A stretch of DNA of 64,000 nucleotides, taken from Rhabdornis inornatus. Lineage: Eukaryota > Chordata > Aves > Passeriformes > Rhabdornithidae. Below are positions 11,401 through 21,123 of the stretch, in pieces. Each line of letters begins with the position of its first letter. The stretch's first letter is position 1. The position numbers and the translations under genes were made by a program. The notes below the pieces were generated by a model. It did no database searches. It was not told the DNA's origin and saw only the letters and a list, made by a program, of their open reading frames with translations. The DNA lies in NCBI GenBank assembly GCA_013397075.1, contig VWZS01009594.1, forward strand, positions 354,744 to 418,743, read 5' to 3'.

Positions 11401-12177
11401 CACACCGTTCCCAGGGGTCACCCATATCCCATCACAATCCTGGTGCACACCAGTCCCTGGTCCCCAGGACTACCCTGCTCCCGTCTCAGGTGTAGGAGCT
11501 CCTGCTCCTATCTCTGACCCCTGGGTACACCCTGGACTCCATTCTCCTCCCAGGGGTCACCCTGGTTCTTGTCACCACCACGGTTCCCATCACCAGAAAG
11601 ATCCTGATCATCATCCTGGTGCCCATGCTGGTCCCTGCTGCCACTTGTGTTTCCAGTGGTCACCTGTTAGTCACCCTGACACCCATTCTAAGTGGGCCAC
11701 CCTGGTCCCCAGGGCCACTCCAAGCTGGACACTGCCTTACTTCTGCTGGAGGCTGCCGAGGTCCTGGGCCAGCTTGTCCCTCTCCATCTCCAGCCGGGCC
11801 TTGGCAGTGGCCAAGTGCTCCACGCGGCGCCGCAGCTCCCGCAGCTGCTCCTGGTAGATGTCGGCCGTGCGCGAGGGCTCCTGGTCCCGAGCCTGGTTGA
11901 GCTCCAGCACCAGCACCTTGTTCTGCTGCTCCAGCCGCCGAACCTTCTCGATGTAGCTGGCGAAGCGGTCGTTGAGCTCCATCATCTCCACCTTCTCGTT
12001 GGTTCGCGTCTCCCTGAACTCGGAGTTGAGCGCCGTGGCCAGCGAGAAATCCACCCTGCCCGAGCCCAGGCGGGGACTCACCCGGAGCCGGCCCGGGGGG
12101 CTGGCGGGGAGCACCCGGTACACGGGCATAGAGCGGCCGGAGCGGAGGCCGTGGGAGGACAGGAGCCGGCTCTCCAT
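8407..12177 (-). CDS. GFAP: GFAP, glial type III intermediate filament (complete, 9 exons)
   Basis: GFAP is the cytoplasmic intermediate filament of astrocytes. The coding exons on the minus strand are 12177-11741, 11243-11183, 10793-10698, 10631-10470, 10198-10073, 9876-9656, 9464-9421, 8823-8738 and 8448-8407, giving 424 residues. Exons 2-8 measure 61, 96, 162, 126, 221, 44 and 86 bases, the classical GFAP/type III pattern. Residues 1-60 form the Arg-rich head. The rod starts at about residue 68 with LNDRFASYIEKVRRLEQQNK. The helix-termination motif LALDMEIATYRKLLEGEE ends exon 6, and the tail includes NLQIR and TKSVSEAHVKRSIVVKTVE. The last residues are KESKQEHKEVP, where mammals end KDVM. 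Vimentin or desmin are unlikely, because the tail and the synteny are those of GFAP. Confidence 0.96.
10840..11150. repeat. Pyrimidine-rich degenerate tandem repeat in GFAP intron 2
   Basis: The intron between GFAP exons 2 and 3 is a run of short C/T-rich units (variants of CCTGCTCCATCCCTGTCCAT) on the plus strand. Unit length is irregular. It is low-complexity sequence, and the long open frame across it is an artefact. Confidence 0.75.
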
Positions 12178-12184
12178 GGCGGGC

Positions 12185-12219
12185 GGTGGGCGCGATGTGC
12201 CCGGCCGAGGGTTTTTATG
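12185..12219 (-). promoter_or_regulatory. GFAP: GFAP core promoter with TATA-like box
   Basis: On the minus strand CCATAAAAAC (12219-12210) sits about 35-40 bases before the ATG at 12177. A transcription start near 12185 would leave only a very short 5' leader. Mammalian GFAP also uses a TATA-type core promoter with a short leader. The exact start site is inferred. Confidence 0.65.
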
Positions 12220-14117
12220 GAGCCCGGGAGCCCCGGGCAGAAGCCAGCGGGCCGGCACCGAGCCAGGCTGTGGCGCCCGGCGGGGTGGCTGTGCCCTGGC
12301 ACCCAGCCCGGGCACCGCCACACAGCCCCTGCCCACCGCTGCCCCCCCACCCGGCACTGCAGGGTTTGGGGGACGCGCCAGGGCGGGGACAGAGCGGTGA
12401 CCACGGGCAGCCCGAGGGTGAGGGCTGGGTGCGATGCCGTGGGGTGCTGTTAATGAAGATCGGCTGATAAGTGGCTGGAGCTTCCTAAGTCCTTCCCATC
12501 CCAAGGGGTCTGTGGAAGCACTGGCTGGTGGCCCTGGAGCCTTGGTCCCCGTCCCAAATCCGGGCAGGTGTTGATCCCACACAGCTGAGTGTGCATGGCC
12601 GCGTCACTGGGCACGCATGCACTGAGCTGGGGGGGCCTTTTGGCCCTGGTGGCACATGGGTGGTGGGGGCCAGGACTGGCTGCCAGGGGCTTTCTGCAGC
12701 GGCTGAAAGGGGCTTTGTGCGGAGCCAGAACCGTGGCACAGCCGGGAGGGACCTTGGTGCCAGGGCACGGCACTGCCGGGAAACGCGGGGGACTGGATCC
12801 AGGGGCGGGCACGGGGCCACCGCCAGCGCCCTCCCGCCCAGTCACAGCATAATGGCACAAACTGGGGCATGGATGGGTCTTGGGCACGGCCCGGGGAGGG
12901 GATGGGGGTGTTCTGGGGACACGAGTGACACGTGGTGGCACCAGGGTGGGTGCCCCGAGAGGCAGCCGGGGTGAAGCTGGCGGGCAGGGGGGTCCCTGGG
13001 ACTCTGCTGCAGGGACAGGGAGACGGAGAGGGACGGGGACAGGGACGGGAACAGGGATGGGGACTGGCCCCGCCGCTGGCAGTAGATGGCAGCCGACGGC
13101 CGGCAAAGGCTCCTGCCTGCCGTGGGACGGGGACACCCCGCTGGGCCACGGTCATCATCACAGGGCCACCGACAGTGGCCAGTGGGAAGGAATGCCGCAG
13201 CGGCTGTGTCCCTGTGGGTGCAGTCTGGGGAGACTCAGAGCCACCAGGGACCATACTGGTGACGCTGGTGGGACTGGGACAGCTCCCACGTTCCTCTTTA
13301 ATCTTCAGACGCTCCCTGTCTCCAGCCAGCCCCGTGTTCCCCCGGCCGTCCTGTGCTGGTGTCACCAGGGGTTGTGCCCACAGAAATTCCAGGTTTGGGG
13401 CACCTACACCTTCCCTAGTGACTCTCGTGTCCCCAGACAACAGGGGCGTCCCTGGAGACACGTGCTGTGTGACAGCTCTAGTGACAGCCAACCTCCCTCC
13501 CTGGGGTGCACGGCGGGGTGGAGGAGGGACAGAGCGGGGGCTGGGGAGCTTTGGGGTCCTGTACGGGCACCCGCTGCTCCCCAGGGATTGATTCTCCCCC
13601 GGCTCCCACGCAGCGGGATCAAAGCATGGGAAGCGGCCGCTGCCGGCAGCGGCGGGAGGCAGAGCTGGGCTCCCCCTCCTCTTCCCCGGCCCCCCTTAAC
13701 GAGACAAACGAATTAGGAGCGGGCTGTGAGTTTTAATTGGAAGCTTCCAGGCTCAAGGAGACAAAGGTGAGCTCAGCTGCTGCCGGGCAGGGAAGGAGCC
13801 AGGAAGAGCCGGTGACCCCGGCCCCGGGGGACAGCAGCACACATGGAGCTGTCCCGATCCCGGCCCTGCTCCCAGTGAGGAGCTGGTGCAGGGAGCCAGA
13901 TGTGTCAGTGCCAGATGTGCCCTGGCATGGCAGGAAAGGGGATCACAGGGGTGGTGGGAACACTGGTCCCTGGGTTGGGTGCTTGGGGGTCTCTGTCCCA
14001 GAGTGGGAATGTCACACAGGTGGCAGTGACGGCATTGGAGCAGGGGGGAAATACGGAACAAAACCTTTTCCCCATCACTCTACAGAATGTCAGGTCCCAG
14101 GAGGGCAGGTGGCTCCC
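12220..14117. other. Region upstream of GFAP, no gene seen
   Basis: This GC-rich sequence holds short G-rich tandem motifs (a GGGACAGG-like run near 13.01-13.06 kb). It probably includes distal GFAP control sequence. I see no splice-supported exon on either strand. Long open frames here reflect high GC content. Confidence 0.45.
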
Positions 14118-14265
14118 CCACTCCTCACCTGCACTCTGGGGCACTGAGCAGGGTGCCCAGATCTCCCCAGGCCCAGAAGAGGATGCAGAGGCACCCATAG
14201 GATGATGGAGAATGGGGAGAAGCCACAATGGAGCCAACCCCAGTGCAAGTGCCTTATTCAGGGCA
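14118..14265 (+). repeat. Direct repeat, copy 1 (partner 18412-18560)
   Basis: This segment shares CACCTGCACTCTGGG, GATGCAGAGGCACCCA-type and AGCCAACCCCAG-type blocks in the same order and orientation with 18412-18560. Similarity is about 75-80% by eye. It is one of several duplications concentrated in 14-25 kb. Confidence 0.65.
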
Positions 14266-14389
14266 GCTCAGCTGGGAGACCCTGGTTTCCCTCATGGGGA
14301 GTCCTGTGGGAGCCCAAAGGGGAACTGTCAGAGGGGCTTCGGGAGCCAAAAGGGGATGCACAATAATTGGGGAAGCTGTGGTTTTAGGG

Positions 14390-14720
14390 GGTGTCAGGCC
14401 GTGCTGTAGGGGAGGCTGTGGGAGCCTGAAGGGGATTCAGGCTCATGGGGGGTTGTAAGGGGGCGCTGGCTGGGGTTGGCACAGGGAGGGAGTAGTAAGA
14501 AAAGCCCAGGGGGAGTCTCTGAGGCCTCTCCCAGCCTGGGATCTCTCTCCCCCACTGCACCTTCCAGCTGAACCAAGCCCCCACCTCAAGGAGTGCATGA
14601 GGACCCAGACCACTGGAACTGGAGCCGTGTCCTCCAGCAGCTCCGTGACCCCATCCCAAGCATCTGCAGGAATGGGGAGACACAACAGCAACCCCAAAAC
14701 ACACAGCCTGAAAGTGTTCT
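14390..14720 (-). repeat. Inverted, deleted copy of the KIF18B 5' flank
   Basis: The reverse complement of this segment matches two blocks on the plus strand. One is 24191-24245 (AGGCTGTGTGTTTT, then GTTGCTGTTGTGTC). The other is about 24655-24895 (GGTTCAGCTGGA, GGTGCAGTGGGGGAGAGA, CAGGCTCCCACAGCCTC). The sequence between those blocks, which carries KIF18B exon 1, is missing here. It abuts the 628-bp inverted arm at 14725, so it looks like the left part of one larger, older inverted duplication that has since lost pieces. Confidence 0.65.
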
Positions 14721-14724
14721 GTTC

Positions 14725-15352
14725 CTGCACTGGTGCTGAGAGCGGCTGGGAGTCCTGGGGACACGGGGGTGTGGAGCTCCCAGTGCCTCCTGGCTCCTGG
14801 CTGGGAGCAGACCTGGCCTGGAGCTGCCACAGCCCCGCAGAGCTGCCGGGTGTCTCGGCCCCGGGGTGTCCAGCTGCTGTGTCCAGGTGCTGATCCAGCC
14901 CCTGCCCTTTCTCTCCCAGCCCACATCACCAGAGCAGCTCCTGGACATGTTGGCCAAGGGCAATAAAAACTGGGCATGGCGTCACACCAAGGCCAGCGCC
15001 ACCTCCTCTGCTCCCACGCCATCTTCCAGGTAAGGGCTGCTGGCTCTGGGATCGTTCCCATTGCTGCTGGAAACAGACCTGGAAACCTGTGCCAGGACCA
15101 ACATCCCAGGGCTGTCCCTCTCAGCACTGAGCTGGGAATTTTGCTCCCCCGGGGCTCTGTCCATGGCTCTCTGGTTTCTCGGGGCAAAGCTGCCAATGGA
15201 TTTCAATTCCAGCCAGGCCCTCGGCCGAATTCTCAGGGCTGTCACGGCTGCCTGGGCAGATGGAGGTTCTGGCTGACACTTCAGCCTGAGCCTGGTGCCT
15301 CACCCCTTGCTGCTTGCAGAGGAGCAGCCCAGGTGTCTGGATGCTTTTCCAG
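14725..15352 (+). repeat. 628-bp inverted repeat, arm A
   Basis: This arm is the ungapped reverse complement of 21935-22562. Each position x pairs with 37287 minus x from end to end. I count about eight mismatches by eye, so identity is close to 99%. The arms are separated by about 6.6 kb that contains FAM187A and a possible terminal exon. The arm includes a KIF18B exon relic (14920-15029) on the plus strand. Similarity stops abruptly at both ends. Confidence 0.93.
14920..15029 (+). pseudogene. KIF18B: Duplicated KIF18B exon 4 relic, inverted copy
   Basis: The sequence lies between an intact CAG acceptor and a GTAAGG donor. The first part reads PTSPEQLLDMLAKGNKNW, matching the kinesin-8 segment that follows the switch-region exon (SAEQLLEIL-GN-N in human KIF18B). 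The conserved SSRSHAIFQ end appears only after a frame change. The exon is 110 bases where 111 are expected. The partner exon at 22258-22367 has the same length, so the one-base loss predates the duplication or was copied by gene conversion. Confidence 0.8.
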
Positions 15353-15882
15353 CCAGCTCCCAGCTGGGCTCGTTGGTGGGTCCTGGATTCCTGCCTTCAC
15401 AAATCCCTGAGCTGTGCTGGAAATCTGCCCTTCCTGCTGCCAGCTCGGCCCCCCAAGAAAAGCAAACCACGGCTGGTGAGGATACAGCAGCAGTGCTCAG
15501 CTTCCAGCACCTCTGTCCCTGCAGGGGTTGCTCCTGGGGGGGTGAGGGGATTACAGGACAGTGGGGGAAGCACATTGGGTTCTGCTGGGGGATTTTTAGG
15601 GATTGAAAGGGAAAGGCATGGAGCAGTGCTGCCAGGTGAGCCTTGATGGCTGTGTTCCCCCTGACCTGCACCAGCCCTGGGCTTGGCACCCACAGCCCTG
15701 GCTGGTGCCTCCCTGGGGACACTGTCAGGCTCTGTCTGGGGGCTGAGTTCGGTGGTAAAGTCCCCAGGAAGAGTCAGGCCTGGAGCTGCCTCTGTGTGCC
15801 CACCCCAGCTCATGCTGGCGCTTTGGGTGGGTTTGTTGCCCTTCAAGGACCCAACCAGCTGTACTCTGCTCCATCCCTGAGT

Positions 15883-15978
15883 GTGGGAGGTGCAGATTGT
15901 TTCCATAGCTCTGTCTCTTCCTGCCTCCCTTCCTGACTTTGCTTCTCATGTCATCACCAGGTGTTTGGCTCACCATCA
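15883..15978 (+). repeat. Older inverted repeat segment (partner about 21800-21895)
   Basis: Read against the reverse complement of 21800-21895, this shares ATTGTTYCCATAGCT, CTTCCTGCC and TGTCATCACCAGGTGTTTGGCTC-like blocks at about 80% identity. It lies beyond arm A after an interval of about 530 bases with no match. The corresponding gap on the other side is about 40 bases. It supports a larger ancestral inverted duplication. Confidence 0.6.
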
Positions 15979-16270
15979 TCGACACGGTTCAAGTGCCAGA
16001 GCATTGCTGGGACCCACAGTGCCCTCCTGCACAGCAGAATTTCTGTTGGGAATGCTGAAATCCTCAAGTCACATCCTCAAACAGGAGATGAGCCTGGAGG
16101 GCACATCCTGCTCCCTGCTGAAACCCTGCAGAGATACCACCACCTTTGGGGGATGTGTAAGATAACTCTGTCAGGCACAAATATTGACTCCCAATTCTGT
16201 GCTGAGTTGGGTGAGTTAAAAACACCTCAAAAGCAGAGACAGTTCTGAAGAAAATTGCCAGATTAATTTG
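15960..16270 (-). repeat. Dispersed repeat, copy 2, just downstream of FAM187A
   Basis: This is the inverted partner of 6440-6745. In FAM187A orientation it lies 0.14-0.45 kb beyond the stop codon, so it may be part of the 3' untranslated region or flank of that gene. It ends in an A-rich stretch near 16.27 kb. Confidence 0.65.
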
Positions 16271-16294
16271 AAAAAAAAATTATTTTCCGTTCAA

Positions 16295-16375
16295 AAAGTC
16301 AAAACCTACATTGAAAAAACTGTTGAAACCAAAAAGTCACAACCTAACATTGAAAAAACTCTTGAAACCGAAATA
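16295..16375 (+). repeat. Short tandem duplication, about 38-40 bp unit
   Basis: Two adjacent copies of a unit follow one another (GTCAAAACCTACATTG with AAAAAACTGTTGAAACC, then GTCACAACCTAACATTG with AAAAAACTCTTGAAACC). They lie in the A-rich 3' flank of FAM187A, with a few mismatches. Confidence 0.75.
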
Positions 16376-16405
16376 TATGAAAATGGTCCTCACACTGGAA
16401 ATTTC

Positions 16406-17677
16406 CTATGTGAGGGTGACCTGAGGTGTCTGAGTGTCCTGTGGGGGTTTCCTGAACAGCAGATAGCTGTACTGGGACATGTGGATGATGAAGAAGATGC
16501 CGATGATGATGGCAAAGCTGATGCCCACAGCCCTCATGACGAAGATTGACTCGGGGTCAGCGGGGCTCCGCTGGCGCCGGGGCTGGGAGGTGACACTGAG
16601 CTGGAAGCCGGCCACCAGCTCGCCCTCCCGCCAGCAGAAGTAGGTGGCTTTGTCCCTCCTGCTCACTCGCTGGAGGTGCAGGTGGTTCCCGTGGTCGATG
16701 AAGACCCTCATGTACTTCTTGACCCCCACGAGGTAGCGGGAGCGGTAGAGCCGGACGGAGCCCTTGTCCCAGGCCACGGCGTGCTCCGGCCGCGCTCCCG
16801 GGCATGTGATGACCAGGTCAGTTTTGGGGGGCTGGCTGTGGTACTGGATGGGGACACGGGGCAGCTGGGGCTTATCACCCAGCTTGTAAACGATGTTGGA
16901 GATGGACTGCACGCCCTCCTCGGGGACTTCCTTCTCTTGGCAAGGGGCCAGGCAGCTCCGGATGGCCACCTCGGGGCTCCGGAGGTGGATGAGGCGCCGG
17001 AAATTTGCGGGCACAGCCCTGGAGCCGCAGGAGGTGACGTTGGGCAGCGCTGTGCGGTACCGGGGCTTCAGCTCGGCACTCTGCACGTAACAGAGCCCGA
17101 TCCGCCGCTGCTCACCCCGCACCCCGCAGCGGTCACAGCTCGTCCAGTCCCAGAAGGTGGTGAAGAGGGTGAATTCCTGCCCTGCGTAGTCCTCTTGGAC
17201 ATGCTCATCATTATCCAGAAAAGCCACTGTGATCTGCCTGGTGGGCTGCACGTCCACGTCGTAGCCATAGAAGAAGAGCCCTTCCTTGGTGCCACACAGG
17301 TAATGCCCTGAGTCCCTCACCTGGGCTCGGAACACGATCAGGCTGAACATGCGGATGCTGAAGCGCTTCAGGAGGTCACTGCCCGTGCGGATGTGGCTCG
17401 AGTCCACAATCACGGTGCCATTGAAGTCTGTCAGTACTGTGGTTTCGTGGCTGTGCAGGTTCTTCTGGAAGTACCAGACAACAGAGGAGGCCTCCTCGGG
17501 CTTGCACTTGCAGGGCAGCTCAAAGGTCATGTCTTCCATGTACGCAACATTCTCGAATATCAGGAAGGCAGGACACGCCATCTTCTTGAACACATCCCCT
17601 TTCTTCTCAATGGCAAAAGCCTGGAGAACATCCACCAGGGAGAGGAGTATGGTGGCTCCCAGCAGCCTCATCCCCAT
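16406..17677 (-). CDS. FAM187A: FAM187A, Ig-like single-pass membrane protein (single coding exon)
   Basis: FAM187A is a little-studied single-pass membrane protein with Ig V-like domains. The uninterrupted 423-residue frame compares with about 413 in human. It starts with a signal-like segment (MRLLGATILLSLVDVLQAF). Next come CPAFLIFENVAYMEDMTFELPC and the Ig end signature DSGHYLCGTKEG. The hallmark WTSCDRCGVRGEQRRIGLCY follows, then CPGARPEHAVAWDKGS, MRVFIDHGNHLHL and a second YFCW Ig end. A membrane helix of about 22 residues (ISFAIIIGIFFII) sits near the C-terminus. ATG 17677 is chosen; ATG 17671 is an equal alternative. The frame runs on upstream without another ATG. In mammals the gene lies beside CCDC103 on the same strand. 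Here it is on the opposite strand between GFAP and KIF18B, inside the loop of an inverted repeat. Confidence 0.93.
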   Translation of the reverse strand: MGMRLLGATILLSLVDVLQAFAIEKKGDVFKKMACPAFLIFENVAYMEDMTFELPCKCKPEEASSVVWYFQKNLHSHETTVLTDFNGTVIVDSSHIRTGSDLLKRFSIRMFSLIVFRAQVRDSGHYLCGTKEGLFFYGYDVDVQPTRQITVAFLDNDEHVQEDYAGQEFTLFTTFWDWTSCDRCGVRGEQRRIGLCYVQSAELKPRYRTALPNVTSCGSRAVPANFRRLIHLRSPEVAIRSCLAPCQEKEVPEEGVQSISNIVYKLGDKPQLPRVPIQYHSQPPKTDLVITCPGARPEHAVAWDKGSVRLYRSRYLVGVKKYMRVFIDHGNHLHLQRVSRRDKATYFCWREGELVAGFQLSVTSQPRRQRSPADPESIFVMRAVGISFAIIIGIFFIIHMSQYSYLLFRKPPQDTQTPQVTLT

Positions 17678-18411
17678 TGCTCCAGGTGCTCTCTGGCCCA
17701 ACAGAACTCACACAGCCCAGCCAGGGATCTGCTGGGAGCATCCTGCTCTGAATCAGCCCAACCTCTGTCACCCACTCTGGAACTCACCTGTCCCCAGAAG
17801 CTCTGGAGTGTTGTCACCCCCTTGCCTGGCAACAATGGAGCTGTACTGGGACCAGTGGAACCCTCAGCGTCTCATTATGGTTTGAATTGGATGGGAATTA
17901 GAGCGGATATCTAGTGCAGATCAACATCTTCATGGTTGGTGCCGTTGCGAAGGTGTTGGCTTTCGGGGCAGTGGGTTGTGCTTTAATGACTGGTGCCTGT
18001 TAGAGAGGGGAAGAGAACCTTCAGCCATGGGCTGCCCAACCTGATGAGAGGGGCTTGAAATGGAAAGGTTTGGGGATGGGTTCCAAAGTGGCAATGCTTG
18101 TGCCATTGCTTCCTCCTGGGGAGGAGACCAGGCCAGCCCGTGGAACCTGATGTTCCTTGGCTCAGGATGAGAATCACAGGGCAAACCCCCTCAGTGCTGT
18201 GTATGGCTGTGGTGAAACCCCTCACACCCCACGCGACTTCTTGATCCCCTCTCTGAAATATCCGGACACAAACAGTCACAGCAGGGGGAACAAACAAGAA
18301 GTAGAAATGTGCAGTGGCAGGGCCATGATCCCACTGCAATGACAGGGACACAGTGGGAGAGCTCACCTGACTGGGATGTTGTCATGGATGGCCATGGCCA
18401 TGTGCCCCCCC

Positions 18412-18560
18412 CACCTCTCACCTGCACTCTGGGACACTCAGCAAAGGGCCCAAGCTCCCCCCAGCAAAGGGTGCAGAGGCACCCACAGGCCCTGGGATTA
18501 TGGAGAAGGAAATTGGAGCCCAACCCCAGAGAAAGAGCCTTTTCCAGGCTCCCCACACGA
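18412..18560 (+). repeat. Direct repeat, copy 2 (partner 14118-14265)
   Basis: Same orientation as the first copy, with shared blocks CACCTGCACTCTGGGRCACT, GGTGCAGAGGCACCCA-type and CCCAACCCCAGA-type. No coding relic is evident in either copy. Confidence 0.65.
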
Positions 18561-18615
18561 GGGGGAGGCAGGAGAGAACAGCCACGTGTTGGCCCTTAGA
18601 TTTGGAACAGAACAA

Positions 18616-18621
18616 TTTATT
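18616..18621 (-). terminator. Minus-strand polyadenylation hexamer
   Basis: TTTATT on the plus strand reads AATAAA on the minus strand, 22 bases after the stop of the open frame at 18643-19206. It may be the old KIF18B 3' end. No functional evidence. Confidence 0.4.
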
Positions 18622-18642
18622 AAAAACACAATAACTTATTTC

Positions 18643-19206
18643 CTAAACCCACCCACAACCTGCAAACACACAAACAGGACTGAGCCTGAGGGGGCTCACA
18701 CAGAGGGGGCACAAACGTGGGCACGCAGCTGGAGCCATGGCCAGGAGGGCACTGCAGGGCAGGAGGGGGAGAGAGGAACTGGGGGCGTTTGGAGTTTGAG
18801 CGCTGGGAGACGAGCTGGGGGGTGGATGCGGGAGGGCTGCCCGGAGCTCTGGCTGCTGCTGCTGCTGCTCAGCACTTGGGGGAAGCAGCTCTGGAGCCAG
18901 CCCGAGGAGGCGCTGGGGCTCCGTGCAGCCGCCGGTGCCGGAGTGCCAGGGCTTTGGGGAGGGGACGGCTGGAGGCTGACACAGCGGGGACACAGCGGGG
19001 CTCTGCGCTGCCCGGGGAGTCTCTGCTGCCTTCCCACGACTCCGCTGGCGCTTCCTCCGTCCTCGGGAGCTGCGGGAATTTTCTGATTGGGAATCGCTGC
19101 TGGACTCGAGCGTGCTCTTAACCAGAGACATCGGCCTGGGAGTGGAGCACGGAGAGAGCTCCTGGGAGCATTCCGAGTCGGTGCTGGGCACAGCGGGGTC
19201 TGGCAT
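18643..19206 (-). CDS. Hypothetical minus-strand ORF, possibly a KIF18B 3' terminal exon
   Basis: This is an open frame of up to 187 residues followed by an AATAAA hexamer. The first third is Ser-rich, then basic (ENSRSSRGRRKRQRSRGK), then Pro/Ala-rich with a Gln run. Kinesin-8 tails carry similar Ser/Pro and basic stretches. The position and strand fit the expected 3' end of KIF18B, but I cannot align it convincingly. The second half is low-complexity and may not be coding. A fragment of the degenerate KIF18B locus is the most likely reading, and a chance frame cannot be excluded. Confidence 0.25.
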   Translation of the reverse strand: MPDPAVPSTDSECSQELSPCSTPRPMSLVKSTLESSSDSQSENSRSSRGRRKRQRSRGKAAETPRAAQSPAVSPLCQPPAVPSPKPWHSGTGGCTEPQRLLGLAPELLPPSAEQQQQQPELRAALPHPPPSSSPSAQTPNAPSSSLPLLPCSALLAMAPAACPRLCPLCVSPLRLSPVCVFAGCGWV

Positions 19207-21123
19207 GGTGACAGGAGCCTCGGGTAAAAGAGCAGCGAAGAAACAGAGTCACCTCCCTGTCTGCAGCTCGGGAGCACCCCCGACCCCCGGAGCAGCCCCT
19301 GTGGCCCCCAGCTCAGTGCAGACCTGCCCTCCCAGCCCCGCAGCAGCCCTTTGCCAGCGGCTGTTCCACCAAAGCGCATCCAACCCCGAGGAAAAGAGCT
19401 GCCACAGGCACCGAGCTGGTCCCACAGCCAGTGCCCCGGGACAATGTGTACCCGGCAAACGGGGTCTGCAGAACCCCAGCTCCGCTCCCAGGATCGCGCC
19501 TTGGCACGGAGGATGAGGAGGAAGAGCTCAGCCCTGCTCAGAGCCGGCTGCCGGCTGACGGGCTCCATCCCGGCTAGCTCGGGCGAGGCAGCCAGGGAGG
19601 AGTGACGGAGACGGGAGAAACGCGGCTCAGAGCTGCTGCTTTGGGCTCCTGGGGCAGGGAGATCCCTCCAGTGGGAGCTGCCTCGCACACGCGAGCTGAG
19701 CTGCCCCGGAGCCCAGGGCTGCTGCCGGCTCCTGCCCGAGGTGCTGCCGAGCTCGGGCCGCTCTGCACAGTGAGGCCGAAGCCACGCCGGGCACAACCTG
19801 CTTGGTGACACCTGGGGACACGCCCGTTCCTCTGCCCTGTGCCCACCACGCCCGGGAGCTGTGTCCCACCGCAGGTTCCTCCAGCATCCATGGAGACACA
19901 GAAGAGGCGCCAATCCTCCCTGTCCACATCCCAAATCCTCACCAGCACAGCTCAGCTGCATTCCCGGGGCTGGGGCAGCCTCACTGGGTTCTGCAGGGCT
20001 ACAGGGAGGTGCAGCTTCCTCCGGCCCTACAGCCTCCTGCAGCCCTACAGCTTCCTCTAGCCCTATTCCTCCAGTGCCAGGACCCCCATTTCCTTTGTCT
20101 TTGCAGTCATTTCATCAGGACAGAGGTTGTGAGTGGAGATTTGGGGTAAGAGAGTCAAACTTGGAAGATGGGACATTCCCAAGCTGTAAATCCCTTCCTG
20201 GAGAGCCTGAGCTGTGAGGTGTGTGTGCACCCGTGGGTGACAAGGGACCCAGGGACAGGCAGGCGTCTCCAAACACAGCCCTGGTCCCACATCCATCCAG
20301 ACCATGGACAACCCAATCTGCCTAGGCCAAGAAGAGGCAGTGGGACATTGGGAGGACATGAGGACACTCACTTCTGTTCCTGGTGCCCAGACAGGTCCTG
20401 CAGGAGGGGACTTGGTGTCCTGGCCTGGAGCTGCAGATCGGGCAGGGAGGCTGCTCTGGGGCTGCAGGGAGACATCCAGGGGACTGGGATAAGGCAGTGG
20501 TTAAAACAATGAGGCAGCACGGACCCATCTCCAGGGCTGGAGCAGGGCAGCTCCTCAGCCTCCTCCAGTCTCCAAGGCCCCTGGGTGGCTGCAGGGGACA
20601 GGTGTGCTCAGAGCCCTGCTACCACGGGCAAAAGCCCTGCAGGGTCTGGGCTGAGCAGCTTTAGCAGCAGAGTGGGCACACACGGCTGAAGCTCCATCGG
20701 CAGCTCCTGCTCGCAGGACCACCCTGGGCTGGGAGATTCCTACGGGGTACGGGAGGCTCCCACTAATGCACCCCACCACGCACCCTCCTGCCCCCAGCCA
20801 GCAGCTCCCGAGCCCGGCAGGACCCGCCCGGTGCTCACCGGAGCATGCTGCAGGTGTCGGGGCCGCCGGGGCTCACGGCTGTGATCACGGTGCTGCAGCA
20901 GCTGCTGCCCAAAGAGTCCTTGAGCAGTTTGCTGTCCCGGAAAGGCACGTGGCTGTGACCGCCCTATCCCGAGACACGGAGGCTCCGCTCAGCTCCGGGC
21001 CCTGGGGACACCCTCCCGGAGCCATCCAAGAGACCCGAGTCCGGCCGGGTCCGGCCGGGAATGGCCCCACCTTGGGGGTCCAGCCAGCACATAGATGACA
21101 CTTTTGAGGCCAGCAGCGAGCTG

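Noticed and set aside
9891..11857. Long plus-strand open frames of more than 400 residues
   Set aside because: They are antisense to GFAP exons and to its pyrimidine-rich intron; Pro/Ser/His-rich with no family features.
14384..15196. 270-residue minus-strand frame with a similar 223-residue frame at 22091-22762
   Set aside because: The similarity is explained by the inverted DNA repeat; the frame is antisense to a KIF18B exon relic and has no domain.
17678..17701. Extended FAM187A start upstream of the first ATG
   Set aside because: The extension begins at a TTG codon; ATG 17677 directly precedes a good signal-peptide-like segment.
18696..19961. 421-residue minus-strand frame
   Set aside because: Arg/Pro/Ser-rich composition typical of GC-rich shadows; no recognisable domain or splice logic.
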